DNA of 64,000 nt from NCBI RefSeq assembly GCF_004698125.1, contig NZ_ML214297.1, positions 744,001 through 808,000 of the forward strand. The letters are read 5' to 3'. Made by a program: the position numbers and the translations under genes. Below the pieces are notes generated by a model, which did not search any database, was not told where the DNA came from, and saw nothing but the letters and a program-made list of their open reading frames with translations. Position 1 is the stretch's first letter; every line of letters begins with the position of its first letter. Positions 9,115 to 17,353 of this stretch are shown here, in pieces. The DNA comes from Halosimplex halophilum. GTDB lineage: Archaea; Halobacteriota; Halobacteria; Halobacteriales; Haloarculaceae.

Positions 9115-10140
9115 ATGTCCGAGAAAAATCCACAGAGCGACGGAGGCGTCACGCAGGAAAGCATCTTCGGTTCCGACGAGGAGGTCGAGCGCCGCCGGAC
9201 GCCGCCGGCCGAGCGCGCCCGCCGCGCGTTCGACTTCTACATCGCGACGCCGTTCCGCGTCGCGTGGTCGGACTGGCGGACCCGCATCGGCGGCGTCGGC
9301 GTCCTGTTCTACCTGCTGATGGGGACCGTCGGCGTCTGGCTGGTGCCGCCGCCACAGATCAACGAGGGGCCGTACTACCTCCAGCCGTTCGTCGACTGGT
9401 CGATGCCGCTGGGCACCGACAACCTCGGACGGGGCGTCTTCAAGACGCTCGTCCACTCGACGCCGGCGATGATGAAGATGGCGCTGGCCGGGATCGTCTT
9501 CTCGGTCGGCGTCGCGGTGCTCGTCGGGATGATCGCGGGCTACAAGGGCGGCGTCGTCGACACGGTCCTGATGACCATCGCCGACGTGTTCATCACGCTG
9601 CCGGGCCTGCCGCTGATCATCGTCCTCGCGGCGATCTTCTCGCCGGAGGACCCGTTCATCGTCGGGACCATCATCGCCATCGACCAGTGGCCGGGACTGG
9701 CCAGGATGTTGCGCTCGCAGGTGCTGTCCTTGCGCGAAGAGGACTTCGTCGAGGCGGCCCGGTCGATCGGGCTCTCGACGCCGACGATCGTCGGCCAGGA
9801 GCTCGTCCCGAAGGTCGCGCCGTTCGTGCTCGTCTCCGCGGCGGGCGCCGCGGTCGCGGTCATCTTCCAGTCGGTCGCGCTGTACTTCATCGGCGTGCTC
9901 CCGTTCAGCTCGTTCAACTGGGGCGTGATGATGCAGCTGGCCTACGAGCAGGGCAACGCGATCTCCGCCCCCGGCCGCGCGGGCCACTGGATGCTGTTCC
10001 CGCTGCTGGCCATCTCGGGCGTGAGCTTCTCGCTGATCCTCTTCTCGCAGGGGCTCGACCGGGTGTTCAACCCGCGCCTGCTGGCGCGCCACTCCGAGAC
10101 GGTCCCGGAGGACGAACAGGACGGGGCGGGTGACCTGTGA
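9115..10140 (+). CDS. Peptide/nickel-type ABC transporter permease (DppC-like)
   Basis: 341 residues, starting 2 bp after the DppB-like gene. A polar N-terminus of about 65 residues is followed by a first helix (VGVLFYLLMGTVGVWLV), the GTDNLGRGVF motif that characterises DppC/OppC proteins (here about 100-109) and five more helices. The coupling loop is LREEDFVEAARSIGLSTP. It pairs with the preceding permease; the two ATPases that power them follow immediately. Confidence 0.93.
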   Translation: MSEKNPQSDGGVTQESIFGSDEEVERRRTPPAERARRAFDFYIATPFRVAWSDWRTRIGGVGVLFYLLMGTVGVWLVPPPQINEGPYYLQPFVDWSMPLGTDNLGRGVFKTLVHSTPAMMKMALAGIVFSVGVAVLVGMIAGYKGGVVDTVLMTIADVFITLPGLPLIIVLAAIFSPEDPFIVGTIIAIDQWPGLARMLRSQVLSLREEDFVEAARSIGLSTPTIVGQELVPKVAPFVLVSAAGAAVAVIFQSVALYFIGVLPFSSFNWGVMMQLAYEQGNAISAPGRAGHWMLFPLLAISGVSFSLILFSQGLDRVFNPRLLARHSETVPEDEQDGAGDL

Positions 10141-10182
10141 TGCCCGCTCGCGAACCGACCCGACGACCGGAGGTGAACTGAC

Positions 10183-11328
10183 ATGGCAATCGGACAACCG
10201 GACCAATCGAGCGAGGAGGAGACGACGGAGACCGACGACCCCGACGAGGACATCGTCATGAGCGTCGAGGACGCCCGCGTGCAGTTCGGGATGTCCCGGG
10301 GACAGGCCTGGGTGCTCAACGACGTGAGCCTGGACGTGCGCCGCGAGGAGATCCTCGCCGTCGTCGGCGAGTCCGGCTCGGGCAAGTCGATGTTCGCCGC
10401 CGCGCTGATGGACGCCGTCGAGGACCCCGGCCACCTCTCGGGCGACGTGACCTACTACCCGCGGGAGGACGAGGGCACCGACACCCCGAGCGCCGACCAG
10501 ATCGGCTCCTACGACGCCGTCGGCGACGACTCGATCGACGTGCTCGGGATGAGCGAGAGCGAGCTCAAGAACTTCCGCTGGGAGGAGGTCTCGATGGTGT
10601 TCCAGGGGGCGATGAACTCGTTCAACCCCACGATGAAGATCAAGGGCCACTTCCACGAGACCATCCAGGCCCACAACGCCGTCCTCGACGAGCGCATGGA
10701 GCACGTCCGGGACCTGTTCGAGGCGCTGCACCTCGACCCCGACCGCGTGATGAACTCCTACCCCCACGAGCTGTCGGGCGGGATGAAACAGCGGGCGCTC
10801 ATCGCGCTGGCGCTGGTGCTCGAACCGGAGGTGCTCGTGATGGACGAGCCGACCGCCGCGCTCGACCTCCTGATGCAGCGGTCGATCATCTCGATGCTGC
10901 GGGAGCTGCGCGACGAGTTCGAGCTGACCATCGTCTTCATCACGCACGACCTGCCGCTGGTCGCCGGGCTGTCGGACCGCATCGGCGTGATGTACTCCTT
11001 CGAGTTCATCGAGGTGGGCGAGACGCGCTCGCTGCTGAAAGACGCCGCCCACCCCTACACCCGGGCGCTGTTGCGCTCGGTGCCGAGCATCGAGTCGGAC
11101 ATCGACGAGATGGAGCCCATCGAGGGCGCGCGCCCGGACCCGGTGAACATCCCGACCGGGTGTTCGTTCCACCCGCGGTGTCCGATCGCCGACGACCGCT
11201 GCGAGATCGAGGACCCCGACCTCGTGACCGTCGACGAGGACCACGAGGCGGCGTGTTTCTACACCGACCAGGCCCGCAACGAGCTGAGCTACAGACTCGA
11301 CCACGGGACCACGGAGGACGACAGATGA
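10183..11328 (+). CDS. Oligopeptide-type ABC transporter ATP-binding protein (DppD-like)
   Basis: 381 residues. Walker A is GESGSGKS, the signature LSGGMKQRALIALAL, and Walker B VLVMDEPTAALD. The C-terminal oligopeptide-transporter extension carries a Cys-rich stretch (CSFHPRCPIADDRC, then a fourth Cys in AACFY), which in the Opp/Dpp family can hold an iron-sulfur cluster. An acidic N-terminal lead of about 25 residues precedes the domain. Its TGA overlaps the ATG of the next ATPase (ATGA). Confidence 0.93.
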   Translation: MAIGQPDQSSEEETTETDDPDEDIVMSVEDARVQFGMSRGQAWVLNDVSLDVRREEILAVVGESGSGKSMFAAALMDAVEDPGHLSGDVTYYPREDEGTDTPSADQIGSYDAVGDDSIDVLGMSESELKNFRWEEVSMVFQGAMNSFNPTMKIKGHFHETIQAHNAVLDERMEHVRDLFEALHLDPDRVMNSYPHELSGGMKQRALIALALVLEPEVLVMDEPTAALDLLMQRSIISMLRELRDEFELTIVFITHDLPLVAGLSDRIGVMYSFEFIEVGETRSLLKDAAHPYTRALLRSVPSIESDIDEMEPIEGARPDPVNIPTGCSFHPRCPIADDRCEIEDPDLVTVDEDHEAACFYTDQARNELSYRLDHGTTEDDR

Positions 11329-12515
11329 GCACAGACGAACCCACGGCAGACGACGTGACGGCGGACGAGGCGGCCGCCGACGAGGCGGCGACCGACGTAC
11401 CGGACGACGAACCGATCCTGTCGCTGGAGGACGTGAACGTCCACTACACCCCGGGCGGGATCGTCAAGCGGGCGCTGACCGACAAGAAGGTCCGCGCGGT
11501 CGACGGCGTCAGTTTCGACCTCTACGACAACGACATCGTCGTGCTGGTCGGCGAGTCGGGCTGTGGCAAGACCACGCTCGGCAAGACCGCGATCGGCCTC
11601 GAACAGCCCACCAGCGGGACGATCTCCTACCGCGGCCAGGACATCTGGGACGCCAAGTCCAACCCGCGCGACGCGGACATCGAGTTCACCGAGATCCGCC
11701 GCGCGATGCAGATCATCCACCAGGACCCCGCTAACGCCCTGAACTCCTCGCGGCGGGTCAAGGCGATCCTCTCGGACCCGCTCAAGAAGTACCGGACGGA
11801 GCTGGGCCCCAAGGAGCGGGAGGACACCATCTACCGCTTCCTGGAGTACGTGGATATGATGCCGCCGGAGGACTACGCCGAGCGGTATCCCCACCAGCTG
11901 TCGGGCGGGGAGAAACAGCGCATCGCCCTGGGCCGCGCCCTGCTGATGAACCCGGACGTGATCCTCGCCGACGAGGCCATCTCGGCGCTGGACGTGAGCC
12001 TCCGCGTCGGGATGATGGACCTGATCCTCGACCTGCAGGACACCTTCGACACGTCCTACATCTTCATCAGCCACGACCTGGCGAACGCCCGCTACCTCGC
12101 CAAGCGCGCGGGCGGCCGCATCGCCATCATGTACCTCGGGGAGATCGTCGAGATCGGGCCGCCGGAGGAGATCCTCCAGAACCCCACCCACCCCTACACG
12201 AAGGTCCTGAAGTGGTCGACGCCGACCGTCGACCCGGACCTAGCGAAACAGCGCATCCAGGAGGACCCGCCGGTCCGCAAGGTGGACGTGCCCGACCCCG
12301 AGGACCCGCCCTCGGGCTGCAAGTTCCACACGCGCTGCCCGGAGGCCCGCGAGGTCTGCACGCAGGAGGAGCCCGAGCGGTTCGACACCGCGGGCGAGAG
12401 CGACGCCGCCTGCTTCCGCGCGCTCGAGACCCACGAGTACTGGAACAGCGCGGAGCTGGTCGACGCCGACGAGGACGAGTACGACGCCCAGGAATCGGCG
12501 AGCTTCGGCGACTGA
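11325..12515 (+). CDS. Oligopeptide-type ABC transporter ATP-binding protein (DppF-like)
   Basis: 396 residues. The start at 11325 overlaps the stop of the preceding ATPase, and the protein then opens with an acidic Thr/Asp/Ala repeat-like lead (TADDVTADEAAADEAATD). Walker A is GESGCGKTT, the signature LSGGEKQRIALGRAL and Walker B VILADEAISALD. Here the usual DEPTSALD motif is changed to DEAISALD. The C-terminal Cys motif (CKFHTRCPEAREVC ... AACF) is conserved. With the DppD-like protein it forms the heterodimeric motor of the transporter. Confidence 0.92.
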   Translation: MSTDEPTADDVTADEAAADEAATDVPDDEPILSLEDVNVHYTPGGIVKRALTDKKVRAVDGVSFDLYDNDIVVLVGESGCGKTTLGKTAIGLEQPTSGTISYRGQDIWDAKSNPRDADIEFTEIRRAMQIIHQDPANALNSSRRVKAILSDPLKKYRTELGPKEREDTIYRFLEYVDMMPPEDYAERYPHQLSGGEKQRIALGRALLMNPDVILADEAISALDVSLRVGMMDLILDLQDTFDTSYIFISHDLANARYLAKRAGGRIAIMYLGEIVEIGPPEEILQNPTHPYTKVLKWSTPTVDPDLAKQRIQEDPPVRKVDVPDPEDPPSGCKFHTRCPEAREVCTQEEPERFDTAGESDAACFRALETHEYWNSAELVDADEDEYDAQESASFGD

Positions 12516-12582
12516 ACGGCGCCGCCGCCGCCAGCGTCTCTCTTTCCGTTCTCCCAGCCCGCCAGCGGGCGCGCTCGGCGGA

Positions 12583-12598
12583 AAGCAAATCTTATTTC
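12583..12598 (+). promoter_or_regulatory. BRE/TATA element of the thermosome gene
   Basis: AAGCAAATCTTATTTC lies about 25-40 bp upstream of the ATG at 12623. The purine-rich left half resembles a BRE and CTTATTT a halophilic TATA box. No separate heat-shock operator was recognised. Confidence 0.5.
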
Positions 12599-12622
12599 CG
12601 CCAGACGCGGTTGTGAGCACAC

Positions 12623-14320
12623 ATGGCACGACAGATGGCCGACGGACCGATGGTGGTCCTCTCCGACGAGAGCCAGCGCACGTCGGGCGAGGACGCCCGG
12701 TCGATGAACCTCGAAGCGGGGCGCGCAGTCGCGGAGACGATCCGGACGACCCTCGGCCCGCGAGGGATGGACAAGATGCTCGTCGACCAGGGCGGCAACG
12801 TCGTCGTCACGAACGACGGCGTGACGCTGCTGGAGGAGATGGACGTCGACCATCCCGCCGCGGACATGGTCGTCGACGTGGCGACCACACAGGAGGAGGA
12901 GGTCGGCGACGGCACCACCTCCGCGGTCATCCTCGCCGGCGCGCTCCTCTCGAACGCCGAGGACCTGCTCGAACAGGACATCCACCCCACCTCCATCGTC
13001 TCGGGCTACCGCCACGCCGCCGAGACGGTCACCGAGGTGTTCGAGGACATCGCGACCGAGGTCGACCCCGACGATACCGAGGTGCTCGAACAGGTCGCCG
13101 GCACCGCGATGACCGGCAAGGGCGCCGAGACCGCCAAGGACCTCCTGTCGTCGATGGTCGTCAGCGCCGTCCGCGGCGCCGTCCGCGAGGACGGCACCGT
13201 CGACCGGGACGCCGTCGACGTGCGCCAGTTCTACGGCGCCTCCATCGAGGACTCCGAGTTCGTCGAGGGCGTCCTCTTCGACATCGAGCCGGTCCACCAG
13301 AACATGGCCCGGGACCTCTCCGACGCGAACGTCCTCGTCTACGAGGGCGACATCGAGGTCTCCGAGACGGAGATCGGCGCCGAGGCGTCGGTCGGCGACA
13401 TGGACGACCTCCAGGGGTTCGTCGAACTCGAACAGTCCGAGCTCGCCGACACGGTCGACAAGATCGTCGAAGCGGGCGCCGACGTGGTGCTCGCCGACGG
13501 CGGCATCGACGAGTACGCCGCCGAACTGCTCGTCGAGAACGGCATCACCGCCTTCCGCCGGGTCGACGACGACAAGCGCAAGCGCGTCGCGGCCGCGACC
13601 GGCGCCGAGCGCGTCGGCGACCTGGAGCTGCTGACGGCCGACCACCTCGGCCACGCCGGCCGCGTCTCCGAGCGGGTCATCCGCGACCGCACCGTCCGCC
13701 GGCAGGCCGACCACGAGTCGACCATCGTCTTCAGCAACCTGCCGGACGCCGACGTGGGGACGATCCTCCTCCGCGGCGGCACCGAGCACGTCCTCGACGA
13801 GGTCGAGCGCGCCGTCGTCGACAGCGTCGGCGTCGTCTCCGCCGCCATCGAGGACGGCCACGTCCTGCCGGGCGGCGGCGCCCCGGAGATCGAGGCGTCG
13901 CTCGCGCTCCGCGAGGAGGCCGACTCCGTCGAGGGCCGCGAGCAGCTCGCCGTCGAGGCGTTCGCCGAGGCCTTCGAGGACGGCCCCCGCACCCTCGCCG
14001 AGAACGCCGGCCACGACGCCATCGACGCCCTGGTCGACATGACCGCCCGCCACGACGCGGGCGACGTGAACGTCGGCATCGACGCCGACACCGGCGAGCT
14101 CGTCGAGATGTTCGAGGACGGCGTCGTCGAACCCCTGCGGGTCAAGACGACGGCCGTCAACTCCGCCGTCGACGCCGCGACGATGATCCTCCGCATCGAC
14201 GACGTGATCTCCGCCGGCGACCTCTCGGTCGGCGACGACGAGGAGGACGAAGGCGGTCCGGGCGGCGCGCCCGGCGGCGGCATGGGCGGTATGGGCGGCG
14301 GCATGGGCGGCGCGATGTGA
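12623..14320 (+). CDS. Thermosome subunit (group II chaperonin)
   Basis: 565 residues. The family landmarks are present: [11 protein letters not shown] (about 43-53), VTNDGVTLL (about 62-70), [16 protein letters not shown] (about 94-109), the [15 protein letters not shown] motif of the ATPase site, and a Gly/Met-rich C-terminal tail ([14 protein letters not shown]). It assembles into the double-ring ATP-driven folding chamber in the cytoplasm. The apical part is rather divergent from the common haloarchaeal subunits (for instance [20 protein letters not shown]), so it is probably one of several paralogues. The gene is monocistronic. Confidence 0.95.
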   Translation: MARQMADGPMVVLSDESQRTSGEDARSMNLEAGRAVAETIRTTLGPRGMDKMLVDQGGNVVVTNDGVTLLEEMDVDHPAADMVVDVATTQEEEVGDGTTSAVILAGALLSNAEDLLEQDIHPTSIVSGYRHAAETVTEVFEDIATEVDPDDTEVLEQVAGTAMTGKGAETAKDLLSSMVVSAVRGAVREDGTVDRDAVDVRQFYGASIEDSEFVEGVLFDIEPVHQNMARDLSDANVLVYEGDIEVSETEIGAEASVGDMDDLQGFVELEQSELADTVDKIVEAGADVVLADGGIDEYAAELLVENGITAFRRVDDDKRKRVAAATGAERVGDLELLTADHLGHAGRVSERVIRDRTVRRQADHESTIVFSNLPDADVGTILLRGGTEHVLDEVERAVVDSVGVVSAAIEDGHVLPGGGAPEIEASLALREEADSVEGREQLAVEAFAEAFEDGPRTLAENAGHDAIDALVDMTARHDAGDVNVGIDADTGELVEMFEDGVVEPLRVKTTAVNSAVDAATMILRIDDVISAGDLSVGDDEEDEGGPGGAPGGGMGGMGGGMGGAM

Positions 14321-14327
14321 GACCACT

Positions 14328-14388
14328 TTTTGCGGCGGAGAGCTCCTCGCGCGCCTTCGGCGCGCTGCGGGGATCCTCCGCCGCAAAA
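14328..14388. terminator. Long stem-loop after the thermosome gene
   Basis: Perfect 13 bp arms, TTTTGCGGCGGAG (14328-14340) and CTCCGCCGCAAAA (14376-14388), enclose a second perfect hairpin, GCGCGCC-TTC-GGCGCGC (14349-14365). A run of Ts (14327-14331) sits 7 bp past the thermosome stop. It may stop or stabilise the transcript; archaeal termination mainly needs the T-run. Confidence 0.55.
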
Positions 14389-14403
14389 GCTTGGTGAAAA
14401 AGG

Positions 14404-14693
14404 CCGGTCGCCGCGGTCGCTCCGCTCCCTCGCGACCGGTGAACCGCGCGCCTGCGGCGCGCGGACGTTCTCTCACTGTTTCCCATCGTTCGCTATATCA
14501 CGACGTGTTTTCGGCAGTGTGGTATCGGCATTTGGCGGCGAGACTGTGGTCCCAGTGTCCGGTGCCGCAGATTGCGGTTCCAGCATCCGGCGCGGAGCGC
14601 CAGTTCGCCGTCAGAGACAGGCGCTGACGAGCCCGCGGTCGTTCGCGGTGCTCGCTCCCGCAGACACCGGACGCGAGGGAGCGAACGCGACCG
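14404..14693. repeat. Cluster of intergenic hairpins and a long-range inverted repeat
   Basis: CCGGTCGC (14404-14411) pairs with GCGACCGG (14432-14439). CCGCGCGCC-TGC-GGCGCGCGG (14444-14464) is a perfect hairpin. The segment 14414-14437 is nearly the reverse complement of 14669-14693 (common core GCTCCCTCGCG), so the region between could fold into one large structure. No convincing gene lies between 14321 and 14786. Confidence 0.55.
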
Positions 14694-14724
14694 AGTCGTC
14701 CGGCCTTTTTCACCCATGTTTTTG

Positions 14725-14775
14725 GACCGGGGGTTTCCTCGGTCGCCTGCGGCGACCTGCGGGGAACCCCCGGTC
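14725..14775. terminator. Stem-loop between the thermosome and IclR genes
   Basis: Arms GACCGGGGGTT (14725-14735) and AACCCCCGGTC (14765-14775) enclose the hairpin GGTCGCC-TGC-GGCGACC (14741-14757). It lies 12 bp beyond the stop of the leftward IclR gene, in the expected place for a terminator or 3'-end structure shared by the two converging genes. Confidence 0.5.
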
Positions 14776-14786
14776 GATAAAGATGG

Positions 14787-15548
14787 TTAGGAGTAGTTGT
14801 GTTCCAGTTCCACGACGTTCGCGGCGCCGAGGACGGCCTGGCGGAGGTCCTCGTAGAAGCGCTCGTCGTCGACGCGGTGGACGGGACAGGAGACGCTGAT
14901 GGCGGCGATGGCGCGGTCGTCGTCGTCGGTGATGGGCGCGGCGACACAGCGGAGGCCGTTGAGCCGTTCCTCCTCGTCGATGGCGTAGCCCTGCTCGCGG
15001 ACCGCGGCGAGTTCCTCGAAGAAGGCGTCGGGGTCGGTGATGGTGTGTTCGGTCTCGGCGGGCATGCCGTGCTCGTCGAGGATCGCCTCGACCTCTTCCT
15101 CGGGGCGGAAGCCGAGGATCGCCTTGCCGAGGCCGGTGCAGTGGAGGTTGACGCGTTTCCCCTCGTAGGTGTCGAGTTCGACGGCGCTGTCGCCCCGGGC
15201 CTGGTAGAGGTAGATACCCTGTCCTCCCTTCTCGACGAGGAGGTTGACGAGTTCGCCCGTCTCGTCGGCGAGCTCGTCGACCTCGGCGTGGGCGGCGTCG
15301 AAGATCTCGTTGCGCTTGCGGGCGTAGGCGCCCAGCCCGAGGAAGGCGAGTCCGACGTGGTACTCGTCGCCCTCCGTGACGACGTACCCGCGGTTGGCGA
15401 GCGTGTTGAGGTGGTTGTGGACCGCGCTCTTGCCCACGTCGACCCTGTCGGCGATCTCCGAGACGCCGGCCCCGTCGAGCTCCTGGATGATCTCGACGAT
15501 CTGCAGCGTCCGGTCGACCGTCGTGACCGGGTGCTTCGGTTCGTCCAT
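14787..15548 (-). CDS. IclR-family transcriptional regulator
   Basis: 253 residues. The start at 15548 (MDEPKHPVTTVDRTLQIVEI) gives the normal family lead, with a TATA-like element about 26 bp upstream. The N-terminal winged helix-turn-helix (about 10-65) includes ELDGAGVSEIADRVDVGKSA. The C-terminal effector-binding GAF-like domain (about 80-250) includes LHCTGLGKAILGF and SVSCPVHRV. IclR-type regulators control sugar catabolism in haloarchaea, for example XacR for pentose degradation in Haloferax volcanii. The next genes here are the sugar-acid dehydratase and aldehyde dehydrogenase, so a role in that pathway is likely but inferred. Confidence 0.9.
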   Translation of the reverse strand: MDEPKHPVTTVDRTLQIVEIIQELDGAGVSEIADRVDVGKSAVHNHLNTLANRGYVVTEGDEYHVGLAFLGLGAYARKRNEIFDAAHAEVDELADETGELVNLLVEKGGQGIYLYQARGDSAVELDTYEGKRVNLHCTGLGKAILGFRPEEEVEAILDEHGMPAETEHTITDPDAFFEELAAVREQGYAIDEEERLNGLRCVAAPITDDDDRAIAAISVSCPVHRVDDERFYEDLRQAVLGAANVVELEHNYS

Positions 15549-15583
15549 ACCCCACGGTCCACGGCCCCGCACTTACCTGTTCT

Positions 15584-15617
15584 GTTCGGCCGAACCTCGT
15601 TCTACATGTTACCGAAC
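15584..15617 (-). promoter_or_regulatory. Candidate operator upstream of the IclR gene
   Basis: The perfect palindrome GTTCGGCCGAAC (15584-15595) sits just upstream of the TATA-like element of the IclR gene. It is followed by TTACCGAAC (15609-15617) and then a further GTTCG. The same two 9 bp words, GTTCGGCCG and TTACCGAAC, occur in the same order upstream of the probable xylose dehydrogenase at 59126, which suggests a common regulator. Confidence 0.4.
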
Positions 15618-15900
15618 TCGTTCGATCTCGGGAAACGGGATCGTCGCGCGAACCGGGCGTCCCATCAGGAGAAACGGTTCGATACCGGAACCCTCCGAGA
15701 GCGATATCGGGACCCGCGAGCGTCGAAACCGCGGGAGACGCGGGTGAGCCCGGTGGTGCGTCGAAGCCACCGGACTTCGTTCGGCGAGCACGGTTTGGCT
15801 CGGGGTTCGGGGTCGAACTGCGAGAATCGGAGACCTTCGCGCTCGACGAAGCTCAGGGGCCTCGTCGAACGAGTCGAGTCGGAGATTCGCCGGTTCGACG

Positions 15901-15977
15901 CGGCTTACGGGGCCGGGTCGAACACCGCTGAGCGGAGATTAGCGAGCCCGATCCGGCTTACGGGGCCGGATCGAACA
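15901..15977. repeat. Direct repeat duplicating the 3' end of the dehydratase gene
   Basis: A 24 bp unit beginning CGGCTTACGGGGCCGG occurs at 15901-15924 and again at 15954-15977 with one mismatch. The second copy spans the stop codon and last residues (FDPAP) of the dehydratase; the first is a non-coding echo 53 bp downstream. The rest of the 409 bp gap 15549-15957 shows no gene. Confidence 0.6.
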
Positions 15978-17199
15978 GCGTCTCGCCTTCGACCATGTTC
16001 GCCTCGATGGTGTCGAGGTCGAGCGTCAGGCCGAGGCCCGGCTCCTCGGGGATCTCCATGTAGCCGTCCTCGATGAGGTCGTCCTCTTCGACCAGGTCCT
16101 CCCACCAGCCGAGCTCGTAGGAGTGGTACTCGACGGCCAGGGAGTTGGGGATGGCGACGGCAAGCTGCGCGGAGGCCATCGTCCCGATGGGCGAGGAGAC
16201 GTTGTGCATGGCGACGGGGATGTAGTACATGTCGGCCATGGCGGCGATCTTACGGCCCTCGCGCATGCCGCCGACGCGCGGGATGTCGGGGGCGATGATG
16301 TCGATGGCCTCGTTCTCGATGAGGTCGCGGTTGCCGTGGGTGCGGTAGACGTTCTCGCCGGTGGCGGTCGGCGTGGCGGTCGACTGCGTGACCTCGCGCT
16401 GGGCGTCGTGGTTCTCCGGCGGGACGACGTCCTCGAGCCACCACACGTCGTACTCCTCGAGGCGCTTGGCCAGGCGCTTGGCGCTGCCGGTGGCGTACGA
16501 CCAGTGGCAGTCGAAGGCCACGTCGGCGCGGTCGCCGACGGCCTCGGTAGTCGCCTCGACGATCTCGGCCTTGTGTTCGATCTCCGGGCCGCGGAGGTGG
16601 CGGTTGGCGCGGTCGCGCTCGTGACCGGAGGGCACGTCGAGGTCGAACTTGATGGCGTCGTAGCCCAGCTCGGAGACGACGCGGTCGGCCTCCTCGGCGC
16701 AGGCCTGCGGGTCGGCCTCGTTCTCGGTGTGCAGATCGCAGTAGATGCGGGCCTCGTCGCGGTACTTGCCGCCGAGCAGCTGGTAGGCCGGCAGGTCGGT
16801 GAGCTTGCCCGCCACGTCGTGCAGCGCGATCTCGATGCCGGAGATGGCGGAGATGACCTTCCCGGAGATGGAGCCCTCGCCGGACATCTTCTGGATCATG
16901 TGCTCGTAGAGGCGGTCGATGTCCAGGGGGTTCTCGCCGATGAGGAACGGCTTCATCCGCTCGATGATGGCGGTGTCGCCGCCGCCCCAGTAACACTCGC
17001 CGTTGCCGACCGGGCCGGCGTCGGTGTAGACGCGCACGAGGATCCACGGGTAGTTCCCGTCGACCATCGTCGTCTGTACGTCCGTGATCTCGGCGTCGCG
17101 TGTGCCGCCGCGCTCCTTGGAGACGCCCATCGTCTCCGCCGAGAGGTCCCGCATCGTGTACTCAGCGTTCGGGTCGCTGATCTTGTCGAAATCGACCAT
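15958..17199 (-). CDS. Enolase-superfamily sugar-acid dehydratase, probable xylonate/gluconate dehydratase
   Basis: 413 residues. It has the mandelate racemase/muconate lactonising layout with metal ligands Asp230 (AFDCHW), Glu256 (WWLEDV) and Glu282 (TGENVYR), Lys184 in the K-x-D motif (IKFDLD) and His332 (AMHNVSSPIG). These enzymes dehydrate an aldonate to a 2-keto-3-deoxy acid. The N-terminus (DPNAEYTMRDLSAETMGV) is close to that of haloarchaeal xylonate dehydratases as I know them. It diverges from an aldehyde dehydrogenase gene, the pairing expected for XacD/XacF, and an IclR gene lies downstream. Gluconate or galactonate dehydratase remains possible. Confidence 0.82.
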   Translation of the reverse strand: MVDFDKISDPNAEYTMRDLSAETMGVSKERGGTRDAEITDVQTTMVDGNYPWILVRVYTDAGPVGNGECYWGGGDTAIIERMKPFLIGENPLDIDRLYEHMIQKMSGEGSISGKVISAISGIEIALHDVAGKLTDLPAYQLLGGKYRDEARIYCDLHTENEADPQACAEEADRVVSELGYDAIKFDLDVPSGHERDRANRHLRGPEIEHKAEIVEATTEAVGDRADVAFDCHWSYATGSAKRLAKRLEEYDVWWLEDVVPPENHDAQREVTQSTATPTATGENVYRTHGNRDLIENEAIDIIAPDIPRVGGMREGRKIAAMADMYYIPVAMHNVSSPIGTMASAQLAVAIPNSLAVEYHSYELGWWEDLVEEDDLIEDGYMEIPEEPGLGLTLDLDTIEANMVEGETLFDPAP

Positions 17200-17226
17200 G
17201 ACGAGTATAGGTGCTTACGTAACTCG

Positions 17227-17327
17227 CTTAAAGTTTCCCACATCCGCTCGGGGGGCGTCCGACGGCGCTACCCGCCCCGATCCGATCGAGATAGTGGCAG
17301 GCCGTGTCCTGTATGGAAACTCGTAAG
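17227..17327. promoter_or_regulatory. Paired promoter elements between the divergent dehydratase and dehydrogenase genes
   Basis: Both genes are preceded by the same arrangement read toward the gene: TGT, then GGAAACT, then TAAG ending about 27-28 bp before ATG. The leftward copy occupies 17227-17241 and the rightward copy 17309-17327 (TGTATGGAAACTCGTAAG). TAAG sits at the TATA position. The palindrome TTACGTAA lies at 17215-17222. This looks like a common activator or repressor site over two divergent promoters. Confidence 0.5.
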
Positions 17328-17353
17328 TGGCCGCCAGACGACCGTTTACGTGC

